A stretch of 64,000 bases of DNA from Flavobacteriales bacterium (GTDB lineage: Bacteria > Bacteroidota > Bacteroidia > Flavobacteriales_D > Sanyastnellaceae): the NCBI GenBank assembly GCA_015665315.1, contig JADFAK010000006.1, positions 1 through 64,000 on the forward strand, in the 5' to 3' direction. Positions 1 to 8,928 of the stretch are shown one piece after another; the first letter of the stretch is position 1, and every line of letters starts with the position of its first letter. The notes below the pieces were generated by a model. It was given only the letters and a program-made list of their open reading frames with translations, did not search any database and had not been told where the DNA came from. Made by a program: the position numbers and the translations under genes.

Positions 1-3
1 AGA

Positions 4-187
4 TATTTGCCTTGTGCGCCCCACCCCTAAAACGCCCTAACCATAACCCAACAGAAAAACCAATACTTAACTCTCCCTATTATCTCTTTCTATTATCTCT
101 CCCTATTATCTCTATTTAAAGTTCGAGAGCTTGAAGGCCAGAACGAGTGCGAGTGCGAGAACGAGAGTCTAGTTATTTGCCTTGTGC
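4..187. repeat. Intergenic low-complexity and direct-repeat region: a 14-nt repeat TATTTGCCTTGTGC at 4-17 and 174-187, TATTATCTCT units at about 78-115, GAACGAG/TGCGAG hexamers at about 141-166
   Basis: Direct reading of exact repeated strings. Confidence 0.8.
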
Positions 188-370
188 TTGAAATAAAATC
201 ATGAATGACTATCCCTAGATTAGCACCAATAAGAACCAATGCCCCCGTTTATCCATGAAAGCGCAGGTGTTTCACAAAAACTAGCCAAAGAAATTCCGTA
301 CCTACAGCACGAGATGTCATGTTAAGAAGCGGTAAAAATGATGCTTTAAATAGAATGTTCTCGGCAAGAA

Positions 371-751
371 TTAAACCGATACCAATTGAAATGGAAGATC
401 AATAAGAGATTGAAACTCCTCCCCCTTTTCTATCATGAGTTCGTCATCTTGATCAGAAACCCAGGTGATCGACAAGTTGGAATCTGCCGATTTCGAATTC
501 TCAAGGGCGACCAACAACTCCATAATGTATCGACCAGAACTTGAGTTGAAATAATCCAAATGAAAGGTAATATTCACCTGACTCAAGGAATGTTTGTTGT
601 AATCTTTGATCCAATCGATGATGGGCTTGTAAAAACTAAAGGCATCTTCAGGTAATGATCGACCCGTGATGGCGAATTCCTTGTTCTCTAGGTTGAAACT
701 TACTTCGGGAGTTTCTTCTGTTTTGGCGATATAGAGTGAATTCAATTCCAT
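371..751 (-). CDS. SiaC-like (DUF1987) family regulatory phosphoprotein
   Basis: 126 aa; YIAKTEETPEVSF..., FHLDYFNSSSGRYIMELL pattern; adjacent to SiaB-like gene. Confidence 0.75.
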   Translation of the reverse strand: MELNSLYIAKTEETPEVSFNLENKEFAITGRSLPEDAFSFYKPIIDWIKDYNKHSLSQVNITFHLDYFNSSSGRYIMELLVALENSKSADSNLSITWVSDQDDELMIEKGEEFQSLIDLPFQLVSV

Positions 752-755
752 ACGA

Positions 756-1859
756 CTAAACGTTTACAGATAAGGAAAAGAATGAATTTGCATCATCAAT
801 TTTATCGAATTGAAAATGCCAGGGTCCAGCGATCGCTCGAGCTATCTCTATCAAGCCCAAGCCTGATTTAGTTTTATCTTCTAATGTGACGCTCTCCTTC
901 ATTCTTGTTTGATGCATTGTGCGCAGATCGTCGTCGGTCATTTCAGACAATTCTTCAAGCCAGCTCTTAAACTCGCTTACTTCATTGTCATTCACAACAT
1001 TGCCTGCTTGCACAAATATGCTCGTTTCGTTTTCACCAATTAAGAATATTCCGTCTCGAATCCCTTCGCTCTCTTCTGCATGTTTCGAAATATTCTGAAG
1101 AATCTCAACCAATACATGTCCAACTCTTTTGGCCATCGATCGTTGTTGGGCAGTACCCACGAGATTTTCCTCTACAATATTGAGGATAGGTAAAATAGAT
1201 TTTTGTGAGAAATCGCCTTTATATTGTAGGAGAACTTTCTGACTCTCCATCATCTCATACATTTCTTTCGTCTCTGCCAAATAACTTTTTGGCACTCCAC
1301 CCGCCTCGCTTTCGTCCTGAAAAGTGACTTGTTGGTGAAAATGAGACAGACCATTTCCGAGGTCTTCGAATTCGCACACTAGCTTTTGTCCTGATTTCCG
1401 GGCAATTTCAATCAGGCCCAAACCCGCCCCGCCTTTATCGGTTAATTCACTTTCGACCAATTGCTGCTTAAAAAGCTCCTTCAATTCCAAGCGACTCAAC
1501 GAATTGATCTTCTCAACCATTTCTTTGAGCTGAGGGACGTATTCATTTCGAACAAAATTGACAGAGTTGATAATATATGCACCTCCTACGTTCTTAAAAT
1601 TGAACATTCCCGAGTCGGATTGTGCTTCACCATTTTCAGTCTCGCCGTGGCGTATGATGTTTTGAAAACATTCAACCAACAGAAATGAGACCTTCCTATT
1701 GATTTTAGGAAGCCCCATATTATCAGCGATAGTATTCTCGCTGATATCAACAATTCGCGCAGTCAATTCATCCACAAATGGCCCTCTATACGACAGGGAC
1801 AGCTGGTGTTGGTCTGCGCTCTTGTACAACTGGAATGCGGAGGTTTGCATTTCACTCAT
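756..1859 (-). CDS. SiaB-like (DUF6272) protein kinase with two tandem kinase-like domains
   Basis: 367 aa; repeated N-box-like (ECFQNIIRHGE / EILQNISKHAE) and G-box-like (GGAGLGLIEIAR / KSGLGLIEIAR) motifs. Confidence 0.7.
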   Translation of the reverse strand: MSEMQTSAFQLYKSADQHQLSLSYRGPFVDELTARIVDISENTIADNMGLPKINRKVSFLLVECFQNIIRHGETENGEAQSDSGMFNFKNVGGAYIINSVNFVRNEYVPQLKEMVEKINSLSRLELKELFKQQLVESELTDKGGAGLGLIEIARKSGQKLVCEFEDLGNGLSHFHQQVTFQDESEAGGVPKSYLAETKEMYEMMESQKVLLQYKGDFSQKSILPILNIVEENLVGTAQQRSMAKRVGHVLVEILQNISKHAEESEGIRDGIFLIGENETSIFVQAGNVVNDNEVSEFKSWLEELSEMTDDDLRTMHQTRMKESVTLEDKTKSGLGLIEIARAIAGPWHFQFDKIDDANSFFSLSVNV

Positions 1860-2077
1860 TGTATCTAAGCGTTTGTTTTTCAGTGTGCGGTTGAATGCAG
1901 CTAGGTACTGAGCAAGGGCAAATTAGCCATTCCATACCCGTCTTAGTAACTAGACTACAATAGATTCTAACGTAAAAATGTTGATTTGGTTCCGAAAAGC
2001 CCTGTTTATTCCCCTCTTGACGCCTCATGCCAGGTTTGATTCTTTAGCCTTCGGCAAATGTTTAGCTGGGTTTCAAA

Positions 2078-2109
2078 CAAAAAAACCCGCAGAATTACTT
2101 CCACGGGTT
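2078..2109 (-). terminator. Rho-independent terminator downstream of the 103-aa hypothetical gene
   Basis: AACCCG...CGGGTT stem followed by T-run on minus strand. Confidence 0.6.
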
Positions 2110-2136
2110 CTTCAAGGAGTTTTTTTAGCGCACGAA

Positions 2137-2448
2137 TTACGCCTCTGCGGTCAGCCCAATTGCATTTGCAACTAAAGCATGACACTCGCTGGCAATATCC
2201 GACAATGCATGTGCCGGTAAATAATGAAGAACTTTTTCTCCCAGCTTCACTTTAGAATCGGTTTCCCGAAGTTGAATCAAAACAAGCTCTTGATCGTTGT
2301 CCACCGTAAATTTTATCTTCAGGGTGAGATCTGCTTGATCGTCAATTAGAATGTTGTCAGTTGCCAAGTGAGTGGCAATGTAATCGGCAATTTCAACCGA
2401 ATTAGGTGCAAGACCCTCATCAATCATTTTAAGCTGTACGTTAACCAT
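2137..2448 (-). CDS. Hypothetical protein (103 aa)
   Basis: Clean ORF with downstream terminator. Confidence 0.6.
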   Translation of the reverse strand: MVNVQLKMIDEGLAPNSVEIADYIATHLATDNILIDDQADLTLKIKFTVDNDQELVLIQLRETDSKVKLGEKVLHYLPAHALSDIASECHALVANAIGLTAEA

Positions 2449-2680
2449 AAGCCAGTTATTTTTTAGAGGTTTCTAGATGGAGTTATTTCAAAGAACTACG
2501 CCAGCCCGAAAAAGAGGACTTTAGCGGAGTCATTTACGCCCAATAAGGTAAGATTTATTTCTGAAAATCAGCCGATTGACTCTAGATTCTTTTTGAAAAT
2601 CAATCAATCGATGAAATAGTCGATTTAATCGACTTCTAGGCTCTATTTATGCAGTTAACGAAAATAGCAAGCAACAAAAA

Positions 2681-2702
2681 AGCCAGTGCATATGCACTGG
2701 CT
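2681..2702 (-). terminator. Rho-independent terminator downstream of tRNA-Glu
   Basis: AGCCAGTGCATATGCACTGGCT perfect palindrome followed by T-run on minus strand. Confidence 0.85.
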
Positions 2703-2714
2703 TTTCCTGTCTTG

Positions 2715-2786
2715 TAGCCCGTAGGGGAATCGAACCCCTGTTACCAGGATGAAAACCTGGCGTCCTAACCCCTAGACGAACGGGCC
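2715..2786 (-). tRNA. tRNA-Glu (anticodon TTC)
   Basis: GGCCCGTTCGTCTAGGGGTTAGGACGCCAGGTTTTCATCCTGGTAACAGGGGTTCGATTCCCCTACGGGCTA folds as a cloverleaf; GTTCGATTC T-loop; TTC in anticodon loop. Confidence 0.95.
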
Positions 2787-2876
2787 GCATTAATTTCGGA
2801 GCGCAAAGATAGTGGCTTTTTCTTTTTTAGCAACTTCCTAAGCTAAAAATCTGCACAATTTTTTAATCAGGACGAA

Positions 2877-3593
2877 TTAAAATTCTGGTGAATCATCGTC
2901 GTTGGAAAATTTGAAGCCCAATCTCTTTCCTGTGCGGATGTTCAAATTCTCACTTTGAGCTTGAATGGCTCCAACAGTTACCTCTTGCATATGCTGGTAT
3001 GGAGGCGTGAGCATATCAAAATCCAAGGTGTACAAGATGGCCGATTCAACTATCTCTAAAATCTTGTCTTTTGTCAATACTGAACCGACAAAGTCATTGT
3101 ACAAAAAGCCTAACTGTCGTTTTCCTTGTACCAGAAAGTGACCTTCATGATTGACGAATATCCGGGCAATCAAATATCCCGAATCTCCCTCACGGTTGAA
3201 CTTAAACGAATCTGCCAGAAAGTTGTAGATATTGATAATACCAACAAAACCATTGTTCTCATTGTCCTTCAAATACGACGATCGCCACATGCTGTGCGAC
3301 TTATCGAATTGAAACACATTGGTATGCATATGGAAAATGAGAATATCGCCTGCCACTTTCACTTCTGCCTCAAAATCCCCCTTTTTCTTGTAATAGAACT
3401 GAATTCTATTATCCTTGTCGGCAAATTCACTCTCAAGTTCAGTAACCGTCTGCTCAAGTACTTCTCTGATCTCACTGAATTTCTTCTTCGTCAGCTCAAA
3501 TACATCTTGCTTAAGGCTAGACTTATCCTCAATAAGTTGTAAGATTAGTTTTCTCGCTTCTCCCATAACTTCCATTTTAATAGGCTCTTGCAA
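2877..3593 (-). CDS. Conserved hypothetical protein, encoded directly downstream of proS
   Basis: 238-aa ORF; start may be the internal Met at 3575; overlaps proS 3' end by up to 17 nt. Confidence 0.7.
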   Translation of the reverse strand: MQEPIKMEVMGEARKLILQLIEDKSSLKQDVFELTKKKFSEIREVLEQTVTELESEFADKDNRIQFYYKKKGDFEAEVKVAGDILIFHMHTNVFQFDKSHSMWRSSYLKDNENNGFVGIINIYNFLADSFKFNREGDSGYLIARIFVNHEGHFLVQGKRQLGFLYNDFVGSVLTKDKILEIVESAILYTLDFDMLTPPYQHMQEVTVGAIQAQSENLNIRTGKRLGFKFSNDDDSPEF

Positions 3594-5046
3594 AAACGAC
3601 CCTGCCTGCCGAAGGCTTGCCTGTCACCATGCAAGTCCCTTTTTCATCGTCTGAATCAAAAGGAACACAGCGAATAGTCGCTTTGGTGTCATTTTTAATT
3701 TTCTCTTCTGTCTCTGGCGTACCGTCCCAGTGGGCAAACAAGAATCCACCTTTTTCAATTTCCACTTTAAACTGGTCGTATGAATCAACCTTCCGACTGC
3801 TTTCTTTTCTGAATTCGATAGCCTTGTTAAATAGATTGTCCTGGATCTGGTCTAAGACCGACTGTATCTCCGCACAAGCTCCGTCCATCGAAATCGATCG
3901 CTTCTCGCCTGTATCTCGGCGAGCGATTTCAATTTGGTTGTTGGCCAAATCTCGGTTGCCAACAGCAAGTCGAACAGGAACCCCTTTCAGCTCATATTCG
4001 GCAAATTTCCAACCTGGCTTCTTCGTATCGTCGTCGTCAAATTTAACAGTAAGACCAGCTGCCTTCAATTCGGCGATCAAAGGATCCATGCGCTCTTTTA
4101 TTGACGCCAATTGCTCTTCTCCTTTATAAATAGGCACAATAGCTACGTGAATTGGTGCTAGTGCAGGTGGCAACTTAAGTCCTTGATCATCACTGTGAGT
4201 CATGATCAGCGCTCCCATCAATCGCGTTGAAACGCCCCAAGATGAGGCCCACACATGTTCTATTGAACCATCCTTCCCCGTGAATTTAACATCAAATGCC
4301 TTGGCGAAATTTTGTCCGAGGAAGTGTGACGTTCCCGCCTGCAAGGCTTTTCCATCTTGCATCAATGCCTCTATACATAAGGTATCATCCGCTCCAGCGA
4401 AGCGTTCACTAGCTGTCTTCGTCCCTTTTATGACCGGCATAGCCATGAATTTTTCAGCAAACTCTGCATAAACGTCCAACATCTGTTTCGTCTCTGCTAT
4501 CGCCTCTTCCTTGGTTGCATGTGCTGTATGCCCTTCTTGCCACAGAAACTCTGCTGTACGTAAGAACAATCGCGTGCGCATTTCCCAACGCACAACATTT
4601 GCCCATTGGTTGATTAAGATTGGGAGATCACGGTAAGACTGAATCCAACCGCGATAGGTATTCCAGATGATGGTCTCAGAAGTCGGGCGAATAATCAACT
4701 CCTCTTCCAATTTAGCATCCGGATCTACGACAACACTCCCGTCCTCAGCAGTTTTAAGTCGGTAATGGGTCACAACTGCACATTCCTTGGCAAAACCTTC
4801 CACATGGGCGGCTTCTTTGCTCATATATGATTTCGGAATGAATATTGGGAAATAAGCATTCTGATGTCCGGTTTCTTTGAACATCTTATCTAACTGGGAC
4901 TGCATCTTCTCCCAAATGGCATAGCCATAGGGTTTTATTATCATGCATCCTTTTACATCCGAATGTTGAGCTAAGTCAGCTTGGACAACGAGTTCGTTGT
5001 ACCATTTCGAATAATCTTCTTGTCTTGAGGTAAGTTTGGCGGCCAT
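3577..5046 (-). CDS. proS: Prolyl-tRNA synthetase
   Basis: 489 aa; class II aaRS motifs ([33 protein letters not shown]). Confidence 0.95.
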   Translation of the reverse strand: MAAKLTSRQEDYSKWYNELVVQADLAQHSDVKGCMIIKPYGYAIWEKMQSQLDKMFKETGHQNAYFPIFIPKSYMSKEAAHVEGFAKECAVVTHYRLKTAEDGSVVVDPDAKLEEELIIRPTSETIIWNTYRGWIQSYRDLPILINQWANVVRWEMRTRLFLRTAEFLWQEGHTAHATKEEAIAETKQMLDVYAEFAEKFMAMPVIKGTKTASERFAGADDTLCIEALMQDGKALQAGTSHFLGQNFAKAFDVKFTGKDGSIEHVWASSWGVSTRLMGALIMTHSDDQGLKLPPALAPIHVAIVPIYKGEEQLASIKERMDPLIAELKAAGLTVKFDDDDTKKPGWKFAEYELKGVPVRLAVGNRDLANNQIEIARRDTGEKRSISMDGACAEIQSVLDQIQDNLFNKAIEFRKESSRKVDSYDQFKVEIEKGGFLFAHWDGTPETEEKIKNDTKATIRCVPFDSDDEKGTCMVTGKPSAGRVVFARAY

Positions 5047-5104
5047 AAACGTGGAACGATTCTTGCAATGTATTTAATGCCGTAAAAGTAAGAATTCAAA
5101 AGCG

Positions 5105-5112
5105 TACTTTTG
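5105..5112 (+). promoter_or_regulatory. Bacteroidetes-type -7 box TACTTTTG upstream of the lipoprotein gene
   Basis: Matches TAnnTTTG; about 55 nt before ATG at 5168. Confidence 0.4.
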
Positions 5113-5167
5113 AATAAACCATCTGCTTTGACGATAGTCATTTAAGTATTAATCAAACCCAAGGGTC

Positions 5168-6568
5168 ATGAAACTACGTTTTACATTCCTAATTGTCTGC
5201 TCGATTGCTCTACTGGCTTCCTGCAATATCGGAAAGTACTCTTACAACGACAACTTCGAGGAAGACGATATTTACTATTCTTCGAACGATCCAGATGAAT
5301 ACAACACAACCGTTGATTATGTCGAGGAGGAAATTGAAGACGAGTACTACTCGGATCAATATCAGTATGAGGACCGTTACCAGGAGGACTACTACGATGA
5401 TGGAGGTGGCACGTATATTACCAACAACTACTACGGCAATAATCGCGGTTACGACCCTTACTATTCTCCTTACTACAATCCGTATTACTCACCATACGCA
5501 AACCCCTATTACAGACCATACTACAGCGTAACCTGCTATCCACAATCTGCATGGTCATTTTCGTACAGCAGCTATTACGGTTGGTCAATGGGATACTCTA
5601 ATTACTATCCATTTGGTGCTGCTTACGGGTATAGCTATGGCTACAGCGCTTTTTACAATCCTTGGGGCTACAACCCCTATTGTGGAAACAATTGGAATTA
5701 CCCATGGGCATACAATGGATACGCTTATGGCAATGGTTACGGCTATGGATACGGTAACGGTTACGGCGGTTTCTATGGAGATCTATACGGCGGAGGCTTC
5801 GCTAGCGTGGGCCACCGAACACCTTTCGCTACTGGTTCTACTGTAAATTCCAACTACACTGGCAACCTCATAGACAATGGTGTTCGTGAGCGCCAAGCTT
5901 CGACAACCGGCAACAACGAGTCTACTCGACCTCAAGTTGAGATGGCAGACAATAACAGACCTGCTCAAACCGAAAGACAACAAAAACAACCTACTCGTCC
6001 GGCTACTGTGGTTGATCATTCTGATGATTTAATCGCACGGGCCGACAATACTGGTCGTACAGAAGCAGGCAACACAGGTCGCAAGGAGAGCACCAACACA
6101 AGTGCTCCTCAGCGAAACGACTACAATTGGAAGCCTGCGGATAGCAAACGACCAGCTACTCAAACGGCAGGTGGTCAATTGAATGGTCGGACACAGCCCA
6201 ATACTCCTAATTTCAGAGAACGGGACACGCGCCAGCCTGATCCACGCGCCAATCAGAGATACAATGGCGGCCAAACCCAGCCTAGGCCGGACAACAGCCG
6301 AAATCAACCTCAGTACGGCAACGGCAGAACGAATCCACGATACGATTCGGGAAACAACGGTTCACGTAATCAAAACAATTCGAGCACTCAACCACAGCGC
6401 AACAATTCTGGAAACAATTCTTCTAGAGGCAACATGAACACAAATAGCCGGTCGAACAGTTCGAATTCATCGGGATCAAGAAGCTCGGGGGCAAGAAATA
6501 GCTCCGGAGGAAACAAATCTAGTGGTGGCAATTCTTCTCGCTCTTCCTCTCGTGGAGGTAGAAACTAG
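5168..6568 (+). CDS. Low-complexity predicted lipoprotein (Tyr/Asn/Pro/Gly-rich, then Asn/Ser/Arg/Gln-rich)
   Basis: MKLRFTFLIVCSIALLASC lipobox; strongly biased composition. Confidence 0.75.
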   Translation: MKLRFTFLIVCSIALLASCNIGKYSYNDNFEEDDIYYSSNDPDEYNTTVDYVEEEIEDEYYSDQYQYEDRYQEDYYDDGGGTYITNNYYGNNRGYDPYYSPYYNPYYSPYANPYYRPYYSVTCYPQSAWSFSYSSYYGWSMGYSNYYPFGAAYGYSYGYSAFYNPWGYNPYCGNNWNYPWAYNGYAYGNGYGYGYGNGYGGFYGDLYGGGFASVGHRTPFATGSTVNSNYTGNLIDNGVRERQASTTGNNESTRPQVEMADNNRPAQTERQQKQPTRPATVVDHSDDLIARADNTGRTEAGNTGRKESTNTSAPQRNDYNWKPADSKRPATQTAGGQLNGRTQPNTPNFRERDTRQPDPRANQRYNGGQTQPRPDNSRNQPQYGNGRTNPRYDSGNNGSRNQNNSSTQPQRNNSGNNSSRGNMNTNSRSNSSNSSGSRSSGARNSSGGNKSSGGNSSRSSSRGGRN

Positions 6569-6595
6569 AATCCACTGCTCTAATTTCACTTGATT

Positions 6596-8065
6596 ATGAA
6601 GTCTAATATTTTCATATTCCTAGGCCTGTTGTGCCTGAATCTTTCTACCTACGCTCAAAATGAGGTGGACGTCTTGCGCTACTCTATGCTTGATTGGCAT
6701 GGAATAAGCGGACGCTCTGCAGGCATGGCTGGAGCATTTGGTGCACTGGGAGCCGATCTTTCTTCCATGAGCATTAACCCAGCTGGGATAGGACTGTATC
6801 GAAGAAGTGATTTCGGTATATCTCTGGGAATCTCTGGAATGGGGACAAATACTACTTACCAAGACCAACAAGCAAAAAATTTCGGTCTGGACGCCGGTAT
6901 TCATAGCATAGGATATGTGAGTAGCAATCCGATTAACAATGCAGACTGGGAACGGGTAAACTTTGGTATTGGTTTTAACCGACTTGCCAGTTTTAGAGAG
7001 GAAATTACCATCAAGGGAGAATTGGGCAACCAAACCTTGCTCAATCAGTTTGTTGATCAAGCCACTGGCACATCATGGAATGACCTCAATCAAGCTTTTC
7101 CGTATGACGCTGGTTTGGCGTGGGACACTTACCTAATTAACCCTACAGACACGGTGGACAATGGCAGCTACAATCACGTCATTACAAGCGGCGGAGTACA
7201 ACAAGAACAAGTCATTGAACGTTCTGGATCGCTGGCCGAAACCGTAATCACAGGCGGTGCCAATTATCGCAATCGACTGTATTTTGGTGCCTCACTTGCT
7301 TTCCCACGTATCAACTACAATGAAAAGTCTACTTATCGAGAGACCACCTTAGATGAAATGCAAGAACTGGATCACTTCGTATTCGAAGAAGAATACGCAG
7401 TAAATGGCACTGGATTCAATTTGAAAGGTGGTGTGATCTATCGTGCGACTGATTGGCTTCGAATTGGTGTTTCTGGACAAACACCCACCTGGTTCTCGTT
7501 AACGGAATCATTCTCCCGTGAGATGACCGCTGAATTCAAAGGAGAAGCACCTTATCGCGCTTCGACAGACATTATTGCCAACTATTACAAGGTGCGCACT
7601 CCAATGAGGCTTACAGGAAGCATGTCCTTCGTTATGGGAAAGTCAGGCGTAATTAATGCCGACTATGAATTCCTTGATTACAGCACAGGTGCCCTGGGTA
7701 ATACTAGAAATATTTTGAGCAACTATGATTTCTCTGTCGAGAATGCAACCGTGGCGAAAATATACAGAGCTACACATAATGTGCGAGTTGGAAGTGAATT
7801 TAGGCTGGGTAAACCATTTCGAATTAGAGCTGGCATTGGGTTTCAACAATCTCCATTTGCCGAAGGCGTAACCACCTCAAACGGCAATATCATCACCTAT
7901 GCTGGAGGCCTTGGCTACCGAGGAACCCATTTTTATGCCGATGTAAGCTACACACACAAAACTGAAGCTGCAGACTACTACATATTCAATCCAGAGAATA
8001 CGGATGGATCGAAAATCGAAACAACGACAGGCCAAGTTCTGTTGTCAGGCGGATTTAGATTCTAA
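6596..8065 (+). CDS. OmpP1/FadL/TodX-like outer membrane beta-barrel protein
   Basis: Signal peptide, SAGMAGAFGALGADLSSMSINPAGIGLYR motif; ORF track starts 6 nt earlier at TTG. Confidence 0.75.
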   Translation: MKSNIFIFLGLLCLNLSTYAQNEVDVLRYSMLDWHGISGRSAGMAGAFGALGADLSSMSINPAGIGLYRRSDFGISLGISGMGTNTTYQDQQAKNFGLDAGIHSIGYVSSNPINNADWERVNFGIGFNRLASFREEITIKGELGNQTLLNQFVDQATGTSWNDLNQAFPYDAGLAWDTYLINPTDTVDNGSYNHVITSGGVQQEQVIERSGSLAETVITGGANYRNRLYFGASLAFPRINYNEKSTYRETTLDEMQELDHFVFEEEYAVNGTGFNLKGGVIYRATDWLRIGVSGQTPTWFSLTESFSREMTAEFKGEAPYRASTDIIANYYKVRTPMRLTGSMSFVMGKSGVINADYEFLDYSTGALGNTRNILSNYDFSVENATVAKIYRATHNVRVGSEFRLGKPFRIRAGIGFQQSPFAEGVTTSNGNIITYAGGLGYRGTHFYADVSYTHKTEAADYYIFNPENTDGSKIETTTGQVLLSGGFRF

Positions 8066-8084
8066 TAAAAACATTCACCAAACG

Positions 8085-8114
8085 AAAAGGGTCATCCATG
8101 TGGACGACCCTTTT
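8085..8114. terminator. Convergent-region hairpin, likely bidirectional terminator
   Basis: AAAAGGGTCATCC...GGACGACCCTTTT inverted repeat between convergent genes. Confidence 0.7.
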
Positions 8115-8138
8115 CTATTTCAACAACTTTGAAGTTGT

Positions 8139-8927
8139 TTATTTTCCTTTGAGCTCTTTCTTGATAAGCGCTTCAATCTTCTCTCTTTCTTCTTGGGCCA
8201 ATACTTGATCTACAAGTATTCTACCGCTGTGCTCGTCAACAATAATCTTCTTACGAGCAGCAACATCCAACTGCTTCTGCGGTGGAATCTTTATAAATGA
8301 TCCAGCTGAAGCTTCACGATCAATAGGAACAACGGCCATACCGTTCTTCGCAGCTCCACGAATTCGCTTGTATGCAGTAAGTAGACGATCGTCAATCTCA
8401 GTACCAAATGACTCTGACATCTTCAAAAGAATCTCCTCCTCGCGCTTAGTTTCTTCAACGATCTCAGAGAGCTCAGCTTTCTTCGAGTCCAAATCGGCCT
8501 GGCGCTCTTTGAGGCGCTCAACGCTCGTATTCATCACTTCTTGCTTTTGCTCCTTCTGGTACTCAAACTCGCGAATCTTCTTTTCACAAAGCTGAATCTC
8601 CAATCCTTGGAACTCAAGCTCTTTGTTCAATGAATCATACTCTCTATTATTACGTACATTCGATTGCTTCTCTTCGTACTTCTTGATAAGTCCAAGCGCA
8701 TCTTGAATCGTATTCTTTTTATCGGCGATATCCTCGTCAATCTTGTCCATCTCAGCTTGGAAATTGCTGATTCGGGTATCAAGTCCCGCGACCTCATCTT
8801 CGAGATCTTGTACCTCTAGAGGCAATTCACCGCGAATGATGCGGATTTTATCAATCATTGAATCGATAACTTGAAGATCGAATAGGGCCCTTAGTTTATG
8901 TTCTGGGGAGTTCGCAACTTTACTCAT
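8139..8927 (-). CDS. Coiled-coil DUF164-like zinc-ribbon-family protein (ribbon cysteines absent)
   Basis: 262 aa coiled coil, C-terminal RKKIIVDEHSGRILVD; next to NIF3 gene. Confidence 0.75.
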   Translation of the reverse strand: MSKVANSPEHKLRALFDLQVIDSMIDKIRIIRGELPLEVQDLEDEVAGLDTRISNFQAEMDKIDEDIADKKNTIQDALGLIKKYEEKQSNVRNNREYDSLNKELEFQGLEIQLCEKKIREFEYQKEQKQEVMNTSVERLKERQADLDSKKAELSEIVEETKREEEILLKMSESFGTEIDDRLLTAYKRIRGAAKNGMAVVPIDREASAGSFIKIPPQKQLDVAARKKIIVDEHSGRILVDQVLAQEEREKIEALIKKELKGK

Positions 8928-8928
8928 C

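Noticed and set aside
1978-2175. 65-aa plus-strand ORF MLIWFRKALF...
   Set aside because: Overlaps the terminator and 3' end of the 103-aa minus-strand gene; no coding evidence
3617-4129. 170-aa ORF antisense to proS
   Set aside because: Antisense shadow ORF within a clear prolyl-tRNA synthetase gene
5193-5531. Thr-rich 112-aa ORF in an alternate frame of the Tyr-rich lipoprotein (also 5613-5846, 6183-6437)
   Set aside because: Low-complexity codon usage keeps alternate frames open; the main frame has the signal peptide and lipobox
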